Counted from the first letter of the stretch, positions 46,800-56,027 are shown. The stretch is DNA of 64,000 nucleotides from Croceibacterium_B sp035470785 (GCA_035470785.1 DATIQN010000006.1:27577-91576), one strand, 5' to 3'. Notes: generated by a model not told the origin, from the letters alone. Numbers and translations: made by a program.

Positions 46800-47447
46800 T
46801 CAGCGGGTGGCGTTGTAGGCCAGCTGGTCGTTGCTCAACTGAAAGCCGACGAGCAATTCGAAGTTGGCCCGGTCTAGCGCGGCGCGAATGTCCGGCTCGC
46901 TCAGTGGATCGACCGCCGCCTCGGCTTCGCCGGACTTGCGCTTGCGGGTAATCCGCTCGCGAATGTCGGACGGCAGCGTTGCCGCGGCGCTATCGATATA
47001 CGCCGCGCCCGAGCCGCTCGCCTGCGCGCGCGCCTGGCCATCGGCGAAGTTCAGTGTCACGGTTCCGACCCGCTTCGCGGTCACCGCGCTGCCGCCGCGC
47101 ACGACGGCCGTGAAGTAAGGCAGCTGCACGGTGCGCGCGCCGCGCGTGTCGCGCCGCAGGCCAAGCACGTCGAAGTTGGCCGCCGCATAGACCTTTTGAC
47201 CCGAATCGTTGCACGTCGTGCGAACGTTGGTCATCGTCGCGGTAACGTCGATCGCGTCGGCAGTACGCGAGGCAGGCGGCGTGAACAGCGTGACGTCGCC
47301 GGTGTAGTCGGGAATCCCGACCGCCGGGCAGGTGGTACGCAACGCGGTGATGCCGACACCTTCCTGGATCACGATGTCGCCTTCGTGATGGCAGCCAGCC
47401 AGCGCAGTGGCGGCAAGCCCGGAAATCGCGGCAGTCCGAAATCTCAT
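46800..47447 (-). CDS. Lipoprotein of unknown function
   Basis: I do not recognise this 215-residue protein. From the ATG at 47445-47447 (MRFRTAAISGLAATALAGC) the lipobox LAGC gives Cys19 as the modified residue. Three more cysteines exist in the mature part (one just before PAVGIP, one in TTCNDSGQKV). The middle is beta-rich with a repeated TVTLNF/TVQLPYF pattern, and the C-terminal helix ends LAYNATR. It is divergent from ispH (79 nt between starts) and precedes argS on the same strand, so it may be cotranscribed with argS. Confidence 0.72.
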   Translation of the reverse strand: MRFRTAAISGLAATALAGCHHEGDIVIQEGVGITALRTTCPAVGIPDYTGDVTLFTPPASRTADAIDVTATMTNVRTTCNDSGQKVYAAANFDVLGLRRDTRGARTVQLPYFTAVVRGGSAVTAKRVGTVTLNFADGQARAQASGSGAAYIDSAAATLPSDIRERITRKRKSGEAEAAVDPLSEPDIRAALDRANFELLVGFQLSNDQLAYNATR

Positions 47448-47526
47448 GCGTCGTCCTCGTCCAGAATGCCCCAAGGCGCTAGGCCCCTAGCCCTTTCGCC
47501 GTGGCGGCACAACGGCTAGAGGCGCC

Positions 47527-48492
47527 ATGATGAACCCGCCCTTTCAGGAATCCCGCAAACTGCCGTTAGAGGTGTTGATCGCCGCCCCGCGGGGCTTTTG
47601 CGCGGGCGTCGACCGGGCGATCGAGATCGTCGAACGTGCACTCAAGCGCTTCGGCGCGCCGGTCTACGTTCGGCACGAGATCGTCCACAACCGGTACGTC
47701 GTCGACGGTCTCAAGGCCAAGGGCGCGGTGTTCATTGAGGAGCTCGACCAGGTGCCCGACGGTGCGCCCGTGGTGTTCAGCGCGCACGGGGTGCCAAAGT
47801 CGGTTCCGGCCGAGGCCGAACGGCGCGAACTCGCCTATCTCGACGCAACTTGCCCGCTGGTGAGCAAGGTTCACCGCCAGGCCGAGCGGCAGATCGAGGC
47901 TGGCCGGCACATCGTCTTCGTGGGGCACAAGGGCCATCCCGAGGTGATCGGCACGTTCGGCCAGGTGCCGGAGGGCGGGATGACGCTCGTCGAGACACTG
48001 GCCGACGTGGACGCGCTCGACTTTTCCAGCGTTGCGCCCCTCGCCTTCCTGACGCAAACCACTCTGTCGGTCGACGACACCTCAGCCATCATCGAAGCGC
48101 TCAAGACTCGCTTCCCGCAGATCGTCGGTCCGAGAGGCGAAGACATCTGCTACGCGACCTCGAACCGGCAAACTGCGGTCAAGCTGATCGCCCCGAAGTG
48201 CGACCTGGTCCTGGTGATCGGTGCCCCCAACTCGTCCAACTCGCTGCGGCTGGTTGAAGTCGCCGAACGGTGCGGCGCCGATGCCCGGCTGATCCAACGG
48301 GGCAGCGACATCGATCCTGCGTGGCTCGAAGGCGTCGGCACCATTGGCGTTACCGCCGGGGCCTCGGCGCCTGAGGCACTTGTGCGCGAGGTTGTCGAGC
48401 GGCTCGGCGAATGGCGCGCGGTCGAAGAGCACACGCTGGTGACCGCTGAGGAGAAGATGACCTTCAAGCTGCCACGGCAACTGGTCGACTGA
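47527..48492 (+). CDS. ispH: 4-hydroxy-3-methylbut-2-enyl diphosphate reductase
   Basis: IspH performs the last step of the MEP isoprenoid pathway, giving IPP and DMAPP at a [4Fe-4S] cluster. The 321 residues carry the three cluster cysteines: Cys25 in APRGFCAGVDRA, one in LDATCPLVSKVH and one in EDICYATSNRQ. The active-site Glu is in the conserved VFSAHGV...region. Two ATGs stand in tandem at the start. It leads the ispH-thrB-rnhA string found widely in alphaproteobacteria. Confidence 0.96.
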   Translation: MMNPPFQESRKLPLEVLIAAPRGFCAGVDRAIEIVERALKRFGAPVYVRHEIVHNRYVVDGLKAKGAVFIEELDQVPDGAPVVFSAHGVPKSVPAEAERRELAYLDATCPLVSKVHRQAERQIEAGRHIVFVGHKGHPEVIGTFGQVPEGGMTLVETLADVDALDFSSVAPLAFLTQTTLSVDDTSAIIEALKTRFPQIVGPRGEDICYATSNRQTAVKLIAPKCDLVLVIGAPNSSNSLRLVEVAERCGADARLIQRGSDIDPAWLEGVGTIGVTAGASAPEALVREVVERLGEWRAVEEHTLVTAEEKMTFKLPRQLVD

Positions 48493-48503
48493 GGTTTGGC
48501 CTC

Positions 48504-49469
48504 ATGGCGGTCTACACTCACCTCACCGCCGACGATCTTGCCGGGCTGATCGCGGAGTACGATGTCGGCGAGCTGGTCTCAGCCAAGGGCATCGCCGAGG
48601 GCGTCTCCAATTCCAATTGGCTGGTCGAGACGGCCGGCGGCCGCTTCATCCTGACGATGTACGAGCATCGGGTCGACGCGGCCGACTTGCCGTTCTTCCT
48701 CGGCTTGCTCGACCATCTTTCCTCGAAGGGTAGCCCGGTGCCGCGGACGATCCACGACCGCGCCGGAGCCGCGTTCCGCACGATCCATGGCAAGGCCGTC
48801 GCGCTGATCGAGTTCCTTCCCGGTGTCTCGATCGACACCCCGCGCCCGGCGCAGGCGCGCGCGGTCGGCGAAGCGCTGGCGGGAATTCACTTGGCTGCCG
48901 CCGACTTTCCCGGCGTGCGCGAAAATACGATGGGTCTAGCCGCGTGGCGCAAGCTGCTCGGCGATTGCGGCGAGCGGCTCGCAGAGATCGACCCGAGCCT
49001 GCCCGATCTCGTCGCCGGCGAGTTGGCGTTCCTCGAGGCCAATTGGCCGAGCGGGCTACCGCGCTCGGTGATCCATGCCGACTTGTTTCCGGACAACGTC
49101 CTCATGCTCGGGAACCGGGTCAGCGGCCTGATCGACTTCTACTTCGCGTGCACCGACATCATGGCCTACGATCTCGCGGTCACGCACGCCGCCTGGTGCT
49201 TTGCCGCCGACGGCAACTTCAGGTCCGCGATCGGCGATGCGCTGGTCGAGGGGTACAACGCTGGCCGGGCGCTTCCGCCCGAGGCGTGGGCCGCCCTTCC
49301 GGTTCTCGCGCGCGGCGCGGCCATGCGCTTCCTTGCCAGCCGCGCCTACGACTGGCTGCACACCCCGGCGGATGCACTGGTCACGCGCAAGGATCCAATG
49401 GTGTTCGCCCGGCGATTGTCCTTCTACGAGGCAGAGGGCGAAAAGGTCTTCCGCCGCCCTTCGGCCTGA
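48504..49469 (+). CDS. thrB: Homoserine kinase, type II (choline-kinase-like fold)
   Basis: The enzyme phosphorylates homoserine in threonine biosynthesis. The 321 residues belong to the APH/choline-kinase fold (the alphaproteobacterial ThrB), not the GHMP fold of E. coli ThrB. The catalytic segment IHADLFPDNVL holds the Asp and Asn of the Brenner motif, and the metal site is GLIDFYFACTD. GAGG precedes the ATG. It is 11 nt after ispH and 15 nt before rnhA. Confidence 0.93.
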   Translation: MAVYTHLTADDLAGLIAEYDVGELVSAKGIAEGVSNSNWLVETAGGRFILTMYEHRVDAADLPFFLGLLDHLSSKGSPVPRTIHDRAGAAFRTIHGKAVALIEFLPGVSIDTPRPAQARAVGEALAGIHLAAADFPGVRENTMGLAAWRKLLGDCGERLAEIDPSLPDLVAGELAFLEANWPSGLPRSVIHADLFPDNVLMLGNRVSGLIDFYFACTDIMAYDLAVTHAAWCFAADGNFRSAIGDALVEGYNAGRALPPEAWAALPVLARGAAMRFLASRAYDWLHTPADALVTRKDPMVFARRLSFYEAEGEKVFRRPSA

Positions 49470-49484
49470 GGCATTCGCAGACGC

Positions 49485-49928
49485 ATGAAAAGAGTGGAGA
49501 TTTTCACCGACGGCGCGTGCAAGGGCAACCCCGGTCCGGGCGGCTGGGGCGCGCTGCTGCGAATGAACCGGCACGAGAAGGAACTGGTCGGCGGCGATCC
49601 GGCAACAACCAACAACCGGATGGAGATGACCGCGGTGATTCGCGCGCTTGAGGCGCTGATCGAACCCTGCGAGGTGATCCTCCATTCGGATAGCCGCTAC
49701 GTCATCGACGGAATGACCAAATGGATCCACGGCTGGCAGAAAAAGGGCTGGATCAGCGCCAGCAAGAAGCCGGTACGCAACGAGGACTTGTGGCATGAGC
49801 TGATCGAGGCGGCCAAGCGCCACCGGATCACCTGGCAATGGGTCAAGGGCCACAACGGGCACGTAGAGAACGAGCGCGTCGATCGCCTCGCCAGTGACGC
49901 GGCGGAGGCTGCCGCAAGAGCGAATTAA
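49485..49928 (+). CDS. rnhA: Ribonuclease HI
   Basis: RNase HI degrades RNA in RNA:DNA hybrids. The 147 residues carry the DEDD active site: Asp9 in FTDGACKGNPGPGG, Glu47 in NRMEMTAVIRAL, Asp69 in LHSDSRYVI and a C-terminal Asp in ERVDRLASDAA. The basic handle HGWQKKGWISASKKPV is present, as in E. coli. It is convergent with the PEBP gene, the stops being 7 nt apart. Confidence 0.96.
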   Translation: MKRVEIFTDGACKGNPGPGGWGALLRMNRHEKELVGGDPATTNNRMEMTAVIRALEALIEPCEVILHSDSRYVIDGMTKWIHGWQKKGWISASKKPVRNEDLWHELIEAAKRHRITWQWVKGHNGHVENERVDRLASDAAEAAARAN

Positions 49929-49935
49929 AGCGAAT

Positions 49936-50547
49936 TCAGTCTCGGCCGTAGAGACCGGTCAGGTCCGCGCTGCCGAGCATGTGGCCACCGCTCTTGCCTT
50001 GGATGTCCCTAACTGCCGAAGGCGCGGCGGGCAGTTCCGCCACATCGAGTGCGATCAGTCTGAAATGGTAATGATGCGGCTTGTCGCCCTTGGGCGGACA
50101 GGGCGGCCCATAGCCGCTCTCACCAAAGTCGTTTGATGTCTGCTTCAAGCCGCTCCTGTCGCTCTGTGCTGCGCCGGTGTTGAGCTGGCGAGCGTTAGCC
50201 GGAATGTCGTAAACACCCCAGTGGCCGAATACCCGGTCAGGCGCGTCTGGGTCCTCGACCATGAGCGCGAAACCTTGCGTGCCCGCGGGCGGCTCGCTCC
50301 ATTGCAGCGGCGGTGATTCACCGGTGCCGCTGCAGGTGAACTCGCGCGGAATTGACTCTCCATCGGTAAAGGCGGTGCTGGTCAGCTTCATCGCGGATGT
50401 GGCTTGAGCGGACTTGGCCGGGGCCGGGTCGGATGGCTGCGAGCATGCCGCCGCTGCCGCCAGGCAAGCGGCCGAAACCAGCCCTTGTCCGGCACGAGTT
50501 GGGTATGAATCTCTTTTCACTGCACAGGGTACGGAACCAGTCGTCAT
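49936..50547 (-). CDS. YbhB/YbcL family (PEBP-like) lipoprotein
   Basis: The protein is related to Raf kinase inhibitor/phosphatidylethanolamine-binding proteins. The start at 50545-50547 is chosen because an earlier ATG would overlap the neighbouring oxidoreductase gene; it gives 203 residues with a probable signal region ending AACLAAAAAC, suggesting lipidation. The domain (about 58-203) shows SPPLQWSEPPAGTQGFAL, DPDAPDRVFGHWGVYDIP and HHYHFRLIALD, the family signature. The ligand is unknown. The exact start is uncertain because there are several in-frame GTG/ATG codons. Confidence 0.85.
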   Translation of the reverse strand: MTTGSVPCAVKRDSYPTRAGQGLVSAACLAAAAACSQPSDPAPAKSAQATSAMKLTSTAFTDGESIPREFTCSGTGESPPLQWSEPPAGTQGFALMVEDPDAPDRVFGHWGVYDIPANARQLNTGAAQSDRSGLKQTSNDFGESGYGPPCPPKGDKPHHYHFRLIALDVAELPAAPSAVRDIQGKSGGHMLGSADLTGLYGRD

Positions 50548-50560
50548 TCGTTCCGGTCGA

Positions 50561-51658
50561 TTAGCCGAAGCGTATAGGCGCATAGAGCTCGGGAACGAGC
50601 GCCTCGGTCATCGTGTCGCGCGGCAGGCCTAGCAGAAGTTGTGCTCCCAGCCGCGCCGCGGCGGGCGCGGTCTGGATGCCGAAGCCGCCCTGCCCGGCAA
50701 ACCAGAAGAGCCCCGGCACGCGCGAGTCAAAGCCGTAAACCGGCAAGCGGTCGGGCGCGAAACTGCGCAGGCCGGCCCACTTGTGCTCGACAGCATCGAC
50801 GCGCCAGTCGACCACCTGTTCGAAGCGGTCGATCGCCAAGGCGACGTCGAGCTCTTCGGGTGCCGCATCGCACGGTGTACAGGGCGTCTCGTCGTGCGGG
50901 CTAAGCCACAGCTTGCCGTGCTCGGGCTTGAAATAGAACGCACCGCAAATGTCGAGCACCAGGGGCAGGTCCCGCGGGGGCGCCGGCGCGACGCGGAGTT
51001 GCGCGACCGTGCGCCGCAAGGGCTGTATGGCTAGCGCGTTGGCTCCGGCCATGCGAGCGACCGGGTCTGCCCAGGCGCCGGCGGCATTGACCAGGCTCCG
51101 CGCGCGCACTTCGCCCGCACTGCCGAAGCACAGCCGCCAGCCCTCCCCCTCGCGTTCCGCCGCTTCGAGGCGCGCTCTGCAGCGGAGTTCGACACCACCC
51201 GCACGGGCGCGCGCGAGGTAGTGCTGGTGCAACCCGGCGACATCGATATCTGCGCAAGCCGGTTCGCTGATGGCGTGCTGCCACGCCGGACGGATGCCCG
51301 GGACCCGCCGCTCGAGCGCGGCGCGGCCGAGCCGCTCGATCGAAGCGCCGCTGTCGGCAAAGCGGATCATGAACGCCTCGATCTCGGCCTCGTCCTCCGC
51401 GCGGCCGACATAAAGGGCGCCGCGCGGGCTCAGCATGCCGTTGTCGCGCAAATAGGCTCCCGATGCGAGCGTCAGCGGGACGACGTCGGGCCCCCCGTAG
51501 CATTCTTCCCAAAACGCCGCCGATCGCCCGGTGGCGTGATAACCGGGCCGAACTTCGGCTTCTGCGAGCAGGACGCGAACGTGCGGCACCAACTCGGCGG
51601 CGATGCTGGCCCCGGCCATTCCGGCACCGACGACGACGATGTCGTACGCTTCGCTCAT
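50561..51658 (-). CDS. FAD-dependent oxidoreductase (DAO family)
   Basis: This is a 365-residue flavoprotein from the ATG at 51656-51658 (MSEAYDIVVVGAGMAGASI). The dinucleotide loop VVGAGMAG is at about 8-15, followed by an ATG-box-like FAD segment, and a glycine-rich C-terminal FAD motif WFAGQGGFGIQTAPAAARL. The layout matches glycine/D-amino-acid oxidase-like dehydrogenases acting on amines; the substrate is not evident. The long open frame upstream is antisense to the hydrolase gene. It is coupled to the hydrolase gene by a 4-nt overlap. Confidence 0.88.
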   Translation of the reverse strand: MSEAYDIVVVGAGMAGASIAAELVPHVRVLLAEAEVRPGYHATGRSAAFWEECYGGPDVVPLTLASGAYLRDNGMLSPRGALYVGRAEDEAEIEAFMIRFADSGASIERLGRAALERRVPGIRPAWQHAISEPACADIDVAGLHQHYLARARAGGVELRCRARLEAAEREGEGWRLCFGSAGEVRARSLVNAAGAWADPVARMAGANALAIQPLRRTVAQLRVAPAPPRDLPLVLDICGAFYFKPEHGKLWLSPHDETPCTPCDAAPEELDVALAIDRFEQVVDWRVDAVEHKWAGLRSFAPDRLPVYGFDSRVPGLFWFAGQGGFGIQTAPAAARLGAQLLLGLPRDTMTEALVPELYAPIRFG

Positions 51659-52623
51659 CCCCGGATCACCCGATCGAGGAATTCGTCGATCGCCGCCAGC
51701 GCGCGGTCCCGCACCGGATCGGCTTCGCGCAGGACTTCGTGATACGCTTCCGGCCCAAAAACAACATGCTTCCCCTGCGGCAGGCGCGTAGCCGCGTGCG
51801 CGATCGCGCACGCGCTGACCAGCGCGTCGCCGCTCACCGATAGGAGCAACACCGGCAGGTTCACCGCTTCGAGTATGCCGGGCCTGCGGAGGGCCACCAT
51901 CGACGCCAGGCCGGCCCTGACCCACCCCCAGCTGCCCGGACCCATTGCCAGCTCGGAACGCGACTGCCGCCACCAAAGCTCGTCGGCGTAGCGTTCGACA
52001 TCGTGAGTCAAAAGGGCGGCACGCCCCGCCGGGACTTCGCCGGGCTTCTCGCTCCATTTCCAAGCCGGCCGACGCGGATCTCCGATCCGGCACATGAATC
52101 CTGCCGTCGCCTGCTTGACCGCGTTCGGCAGCCAATCCGGCAGGAGGCCGAGCATGGGTGCCGTCAACACCAGCGCGTCCGGGCGAACGGCCCTCTCCGC
52201 AGCTGCCCGCAGCACGAGGTGGCCGCCCATCGAATGGCCGACGAGCATGAGCGGACCGGTCCTCTCCGACGCCCACTCGCGCCAGAATGCCGACAAATCC
52301 GCCACCCAATGGGCGAAATCGTCGACATGCCCGGTGACCGGGTCGGCCCCCAAGCGGCCCGAGCCTGCCTGCCCGCGCCAGTCCAGCGCGGTCACGCGCC
52401 AACCTTCTCGATGCCAATGCGCCAGTGTCTCGAGATACTTCTCGTAGGCGTCGCCGCGGCCGGGGAGGAACAGCAGGCTGCCGCGCGAATCCTTGCCTGG
52501 TTGCGACCAGTCGATCCGGCGGATCGCGTAGCCGTCGGGCGCCTGCCAGCGACTCTCGCAGGCGTCGGATGGAATGGCGCGACGATCGAAAGCTGCCGTT
52601 TGCGCCCTTTTCCGATGGCTAAT
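51655..52623 (-). CDS. Alpha/beta hydrolase (lysophospholipase-like), atypical start
   Basis: This serine hydrolase has Ser nucleophile motif VGHSMGGH, an Asp region LLSVSGDALVS and the His region PEAYHEVLREAD, as in monoglyceride lipases. No ATG, GTG or TTG occurs close to the conserved start of the domain (AAFDRRAIPSDA). A perfect AGGAGG (52629-52634, minus strand) lies 5 nt before an in-frame ATT at 52621-52623, giving 322 residues (ISHRKRAQTAAFDRRAIP). A GTG at 52698 is the only other option, but it has no ribosome site and nearly abuts the divergent cpaA start. I therefore place the start at the ATT. Confidence 0.72.
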   Translation of the reverse strand: MSHRKRAQTAAFDRRAIPSDACESRWQAPDGYAIRRIDWSQPGKDSRGSLLFLPGRGDAYEKYLETLAHWHREGWRVTALDWRGQAGSGRLGADPVTGHVDDFAHWVADLSAFWREWASERTGPLMLVGHSMGGHLVLRAAAERAVRPDALVLTAPMLGLLPDWLPNAVKQATAGFMCRIGDPRRPAWKWSEKPGEVPAGRAALLTHDVERYADELWWRQSRSELAMGPGSWGWVRAGLASMVALRRPGILEAVNLPVLLLSVSGDALVSACAIAHAATRLPQGKHVVFGPEAYHEVLREADPVRDRALAAIDEFLDRVIRG

Positions 52624-52703
52624 TCCAGCCTCCTGCCCGTAGTTACTTTTTAGTAAGTCCTGATCGCTAGCACTGACCCTCGGAGATTTCGGGGGCACCG
52701 CAA

Positions 52704-53198
52704 GTGTTGGACGATCCGTTCAAATATGGACTGCTGGTTGCCTTGGCAATCGCGCTGCTGATTGCCGGCTTCACCGACTTGCGTAGCCGCCAGATCGGCA
52801 ATTGGCTGACGAGCGCGATCGCGCTCGGCGCCCCGCTGTTCTGGTGGGCATGCGGGTTATCGCTGTGGCCGGGGGTTGCGATGCAACTCGGCGTCGCGCT
52901 GGTCGCCCTCGCCGCGCTCGCCGCGCTGTTCGCCATGCGCGCGATGGGTGGCGGCGACGTCAAACTGCTGACCGCGCTGGCGCTGTGGATCGAGCCCGTC
53001 TGGTTCCTCAAGCTGATTATCATGATGGCCCTGCTCGGCGGCGTGCTGACGCTCGTCTTCGGGGCCTGGCATATCGCTCGCCGGCGCAAGGATCGGCTGG
53101 CCATTCCGTATGGCGTAGCAATCGCCAGCGCGGGGCTGTGGGTCCTCACCGCGCATTACTGGCCGCCCGTTTCAGTCGGCACCGGAGTTTTGGGGTGA
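52704..53198 (+). CDS. cpaA: Prepilin peptidase, A24 family
   Basis: CpaA cleaves the leader of Flp-type prepilin. The 164 residues (GTG start at 52704, product VLDDPFKYGL...) have six hydrophobic segments. The two catalytic aspartates lie in TDLRSRQIGN near the N-terminus and in the GxGD motif GGGDVKLLTA. The small size without a methylase domain fits the CpaA/TadV type. It heads the pilus operon and is divergent from the hydrolase gene. Confidence 0.9.
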   Translation: MLDDPFKYGLLVALAIALLIAGFTDLRSRQIGNWLTSAIALGAPLFWWACGLSLWPGVAMQLGVALVALAALAALFAMRAMGGGDVKLLTALALWIEPVWFLKLIIMMALLGGVLTLVFGAWHIARRRKDRLAIPYGVAIASAGLWVLTAHYWPPVSVGTGVLG

Positions 53199-53214
53199 AT
53201 AAGATTTTAACCAC

Positions 53215-53233
53215 TTCGGCCGTAAGTGCCGAA
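53215..53233. promoter_or_regulatory. Small inverted repeat and TTAACC half-site before cpaB
   Basis: TTCGGC (53215-53220) and GCCGAA (53228-53233) are inverted with a 7-nt spacer in the 74-bp gap between cpaA and cpaB. TTAACC, a CtrA-like half site, overlaps the left flank (53207-53212). A second CtrA half at the canonical spacing is not obvious, so this is only a candidate control point for the pilus operon. Confidence 0.3.
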
Positions 53234-53272
53234 ATTCGTAACGCCATTTATATCTTGGGGGCTTGACGCACC

Positions 53273-54367
53273 ATGGACAGGAAGAAGCTGGTTCTGCTGC
53301 TGGGGGCGCTGGTCATTGCGATCGGCACCGCGTTGGCGGCTCGGAGCATGTTCGCCGGCGCATCCGCGCCGCAGGCGCAGGCCGCCCCGGCCGTGCCGCA
53401 GGGACCGAAGGTGCTCGTCGCCAAGCGCGCGCTGCCCGTCGGCACAATCATTACCGCCGATGCGGTGGGTTATCAGCTGTGGCCGAAGGAAATGGTGCAG
53501 GATGCCTATTTCGTCAACGGCGAAGCCGACATGAGCAAGTTGCTCGGCACTGTGGTGCGTTTTCCGGTCACGGCCGGTGAGCCCGTCACCCAAGGCGCGC
53601 TTGTCGCTCCCGGCGACCGCGGTTTCCTCGCCGCGGCGCTTGGCCCGGGTATGCGTGCGATCACCATTTCGGTATCGGAAAAAACCGGTGTCGGCGGCTT
53701 CGTCTTTCCGGGCGATCATGTCGACCTGATGCTGACGCAGACCGTTTCCGGCGCCGATAGCCAGAACCTCAACGCCACCGAGACGATCCTCAAGAACCTG
53801 CGCGTTCTGGCGACCGACCAGAAGACCGAAACGACCACCACCGACGACGGCAAGACCGTGGTCAAGGCGTTCCGCACGGTCACGCTGGAGGCGACGCCGA
53901 AGATCGCCGAGAAGATCTCGGTCGCCGAGACAATCGGCACGCTCAGCCTCTCGCTGCGCTCGCTCGCTGACAGCCAGTCTGACCTCGACCACGCTATCGC
54001 TTCGGGGACGATCAAGGTTCCCAATGGCCTGTCGAAGGATGCCGAGGACAAACTTCTGAGCAAGGCCACTGACACCGTTCAGGACGGCCCGACGAGCTTC
54101 GTCACCGGCGGTGACGTGTCGCGCTTCCAGCGCCGCACCCCGCCGCCGACGAGATCGCAGAGCGCCCAGTCCGGCCCGGCCGCTTCGGGTGCACCTGCAA
54201 TTCCCATGCATGTCGGACCCACCGTCCGCGTGTTCCGTGGCGAGGCAGAGACTGTGCAGCCGATCGCCAACGATACCAAGGGAATGGTCCGCCAGCAATC
54301 CAAGGGCATCGGCAAGGCAGCCGGCGTCATGGGCGGCGCGACCGCCGCCAGCATGTTCGCCGGGTGA
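53273..54367 (+). CDS. cpaB: Flp pilus assembly protein CpaB/RcpC
   Basis: CpaB is a periplasmic or secretin-associated protein of the Tad/Cpa system. The 364 residues start with a short basic segment and one hydrophobic segment (LVLLLGALVIAIGTAL), and then an SAF-like domain (KVLVAKRALPVGTIITADAVGYQLWP) typical of RcpC/CpaB. A Thr/Asp-rich middle and a Pro/Gln-rich tail follow. It is followed by cpaC. Confidence 0.92.
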   Translation: MDRKKLVLLLGALVIAIGTALAARSMFAGASAPQAQAAPAVPQGPKVLVAKRALPVGTIITADAVGYQLWPKEMVQDAYFVNGEADMSKLLGTVVRFPVTAGEPVTQGALVAPGDRGFLAAALGPGMRAITISVSEKTGVGGFVFPGDHVDLMLTQTVSGADSQNLNATETILKNLRVLATDQKTETTTTDDGKTVVKAFRTVTLEATPKIAEKISVAETIGTLSLSLRSLADSQSDLDHAIASGTIKVPNGLSKDAEDKLLSKATDTVQDGPTSFVTGGDVSRFQRRTPPPTRSQSAQSGPAASGAPAIPMHVGPTVRVFRGEAETVQPIANDTKGMVRQQSKGIGKAAGVMGGATAASMFAG

Positions 54368-54437
54368 TCCAATGACCCCGTTCGTCACCGCACCCGCGAG
54401 CCGCACTCAACGCGGCAGCCACATGAGGGACAAGACA

Positions 54438-56027
54438 ATGAAGCCTCGCTTGTTCAAGACCGTGCTGAGCGCAGCCTGCGCGCTGTCGCCGCTCGCCGCG
54501 GTGCCTGCCGGCCCGGCGCTGGCCCAGTCGGTCACCACCCCCAGAGGCGAGATCGTCCTGTCGATCGGCAGAGGTGAGCTCGTTACCGTACCCGGCACAA
54601 TGAGCGATGTCTTTGTCGCCAACGACAAGGTCGCGGACGTCCAGGTGAAGTCGCAACGCCAGCTGTATGTCTTCGGAAAGTCCGGCGGCGAGACGACCGT
54701 CTATGCCAGCAATGCCGGCGGCAACATCGTCTGGTCGGCAAACGTGCGGGTTGGCTCGAACATCAGCAGCATCGACCAGATGCTATCGCTGGCGATGCCC
54801 GAGGCGCACATCAGCGTCGCCACGATGGGCACCAACACCGTGCTGCTTACCGGCACCGTCGCGGCTCCCGAGGACGCCGCAGAGGCTGAACATCTGGTCA
54901 GCGCGTATGTCGGCGAAGGCGCCAATGTGATCTCCCGCCTGAAGACGGCGACCCCGCTGCAGGTCAACCTGCGTGTCCGCTTCGCCGAGGTCAGCCGGTC
55001 GGTGGTCCGCGCACTTGGCGTGAATCTGACCAGCACCGATTCCACGAGCGGAATCAGGTTCGGCGTGGGGCAAGGGCGCAGTGGCTTCTTCACCGGGGGT
55101 GATGGTGTCCCGGCTCTAGGGGTGGGTAACATACCGAAGGGCTATTATCCGGATCCGAACAACCCCGGGCAGTTCATCAAAGGCAGCGGCACCTCGATCA
55201 ACCAGATCGCCAATGGCACCACGCTCGGCATGGCCGGCAAGTTCCTTGGACTCGACCTGCTCGGTGCCCTCGACCTGGCGGAGACCGACGGTCTCGTGAC
55301 AACCTTGGCCCAGCCCAATTTGACGGCGCTGTCGGGCGAAACGGCCGAGTTCCTCGCCGGCGGCGAGTTCCCGATACCGCTGAGCCAGGGACTTGGCACG
55401 ACCACGATCGAGTACAAGAAGTACGGTGTCAGCCTGGCGTACACGCCCACCGTCCTCTCAAATGGCCGGATCTCAATTCGCGTCCGCCCGGAAGTGTCGG
55501 AACTCTCGAGCCAAGGCGCGATCACGCTCAACGGGTTCCAGGTACCTGCGCTCACCGTTCGCCGCGCCGAGACGACGGTAGAACTCGGCTCCGGCCAGAG
55601 CTTCATGATCGCCGGCCTGCTGAGCAACAACGCGCAGAACACGATCAACAAGGCGCCGGGCGTCGGCGACCTGCCGATCCTTGGCAGCCTGTTCAAGTCG
55701 ACGAACTTCCAGAAAGGCCAGACCGAGCTGGTGATCGTGGTCACGCCGTACCTGGTGAACCCGGTCGACGACAGCGAGATCCACTTGCCGACTGACGGCT
55801 TCCGCGCTGCCAGTGCCGTCGACCAAGAGTTCGCGAACATGGAGAACGACGGCGTCTCCGGCGCCAAGCGGCCGATGCCGGTGCCTGCTGGCCAGCCCGC
55901 TCCCCCGCCGTCCGTCGGTCTGGTTGACCAGGGCCAGCCGCAACTCGCCGGTGGCGACAAGTCTGCCAAGGCCGCAAAGGTCGCTCAAAACACAGACCCG
56001 GTGAAACCCGGGTTCAGCATGAAGTGA
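54438..56027 (+). CDS. cpaC: Type II/III secretin, Flp pilus outer-membrane channel
   Basis: CpaC forms the outer-membrane ring for the pilus. The ATG at 54438 (MKPRLFKTVLSAACALSPLA) follows AGGGA at 7 nt and gives a signal peptide ending GPALA-Q; ATGs at 54372 and 54423 lie upstream in frame. Of 529 residues, the N-terminal part has a BON/N0-like fold (SIGRGELVTVPG; VQVKSQRQLYVFGKSGGET), and the secretin domain shows VSLAYTPTVLSNGRISIRVRPEVS and the signature LPILGSLFKSTNFQKGQTELVI. The tail is Pro/Ala-rich and disordered. It overlaps cpaD's in-frame GTG. Confidence 0.94.
   Translation: MKPRLFKTVLSAACALSPLAAVPAGPALAQSVTTPRGEIVLSIGRGELVTVPGTMSDVFVANDKVADVQVKSQRQLYVFGKSGGETTVYASNAGGNIVWSANVRVGSNISSIDQMLSLAMPEAHISVATMGTNTVLLTGTVAAPEDAAEAEHLVSAYVGEGANVISRLKTATPLQVNLRVRFAEVSRSVVRALGVNLTSTDSTSGIRFGVGQGRSGFFTGGDGVPALGVGNIPKGYYPDPNNPGQFIKGSGTSINQIANGTTLGMAGKFLGLDLLGALDLAETDGLVTTLAQPNLTALSGETAEFLAGGEFPIPLSQGLGTTTIEYKKYGVSLAYTPTVLSNGRISIRVRPEVSELSSQGAITLNGFQVPALTVRRAETTVELGSGQSFMIAGLLSNNAQNTINKAPGVGDLPILGSLFKSTNFQKGQTELVIVVTPYLVNPVDDSEIHLPTDGFRAASAVDQEFANMENDGVSGAKRPMPVPAGQPAPPPSVGLVDQGQPQLAGGDKSAKAAKVAQNTDPVKPGFSMK

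Noticed and set aside
45113..46951. Plus-strand open frame of 612 codons
   Set aside because: It is antisense to argS and has no coherent protein features.
52641..52658. TTACT-TTTT-AGTAA palindrome between the hydrolase and cpaA
   Set aside because: The 5-bp arms are too short to separate from chance in an A/T-rich promoter patch, although it might mark the divergent promoters.
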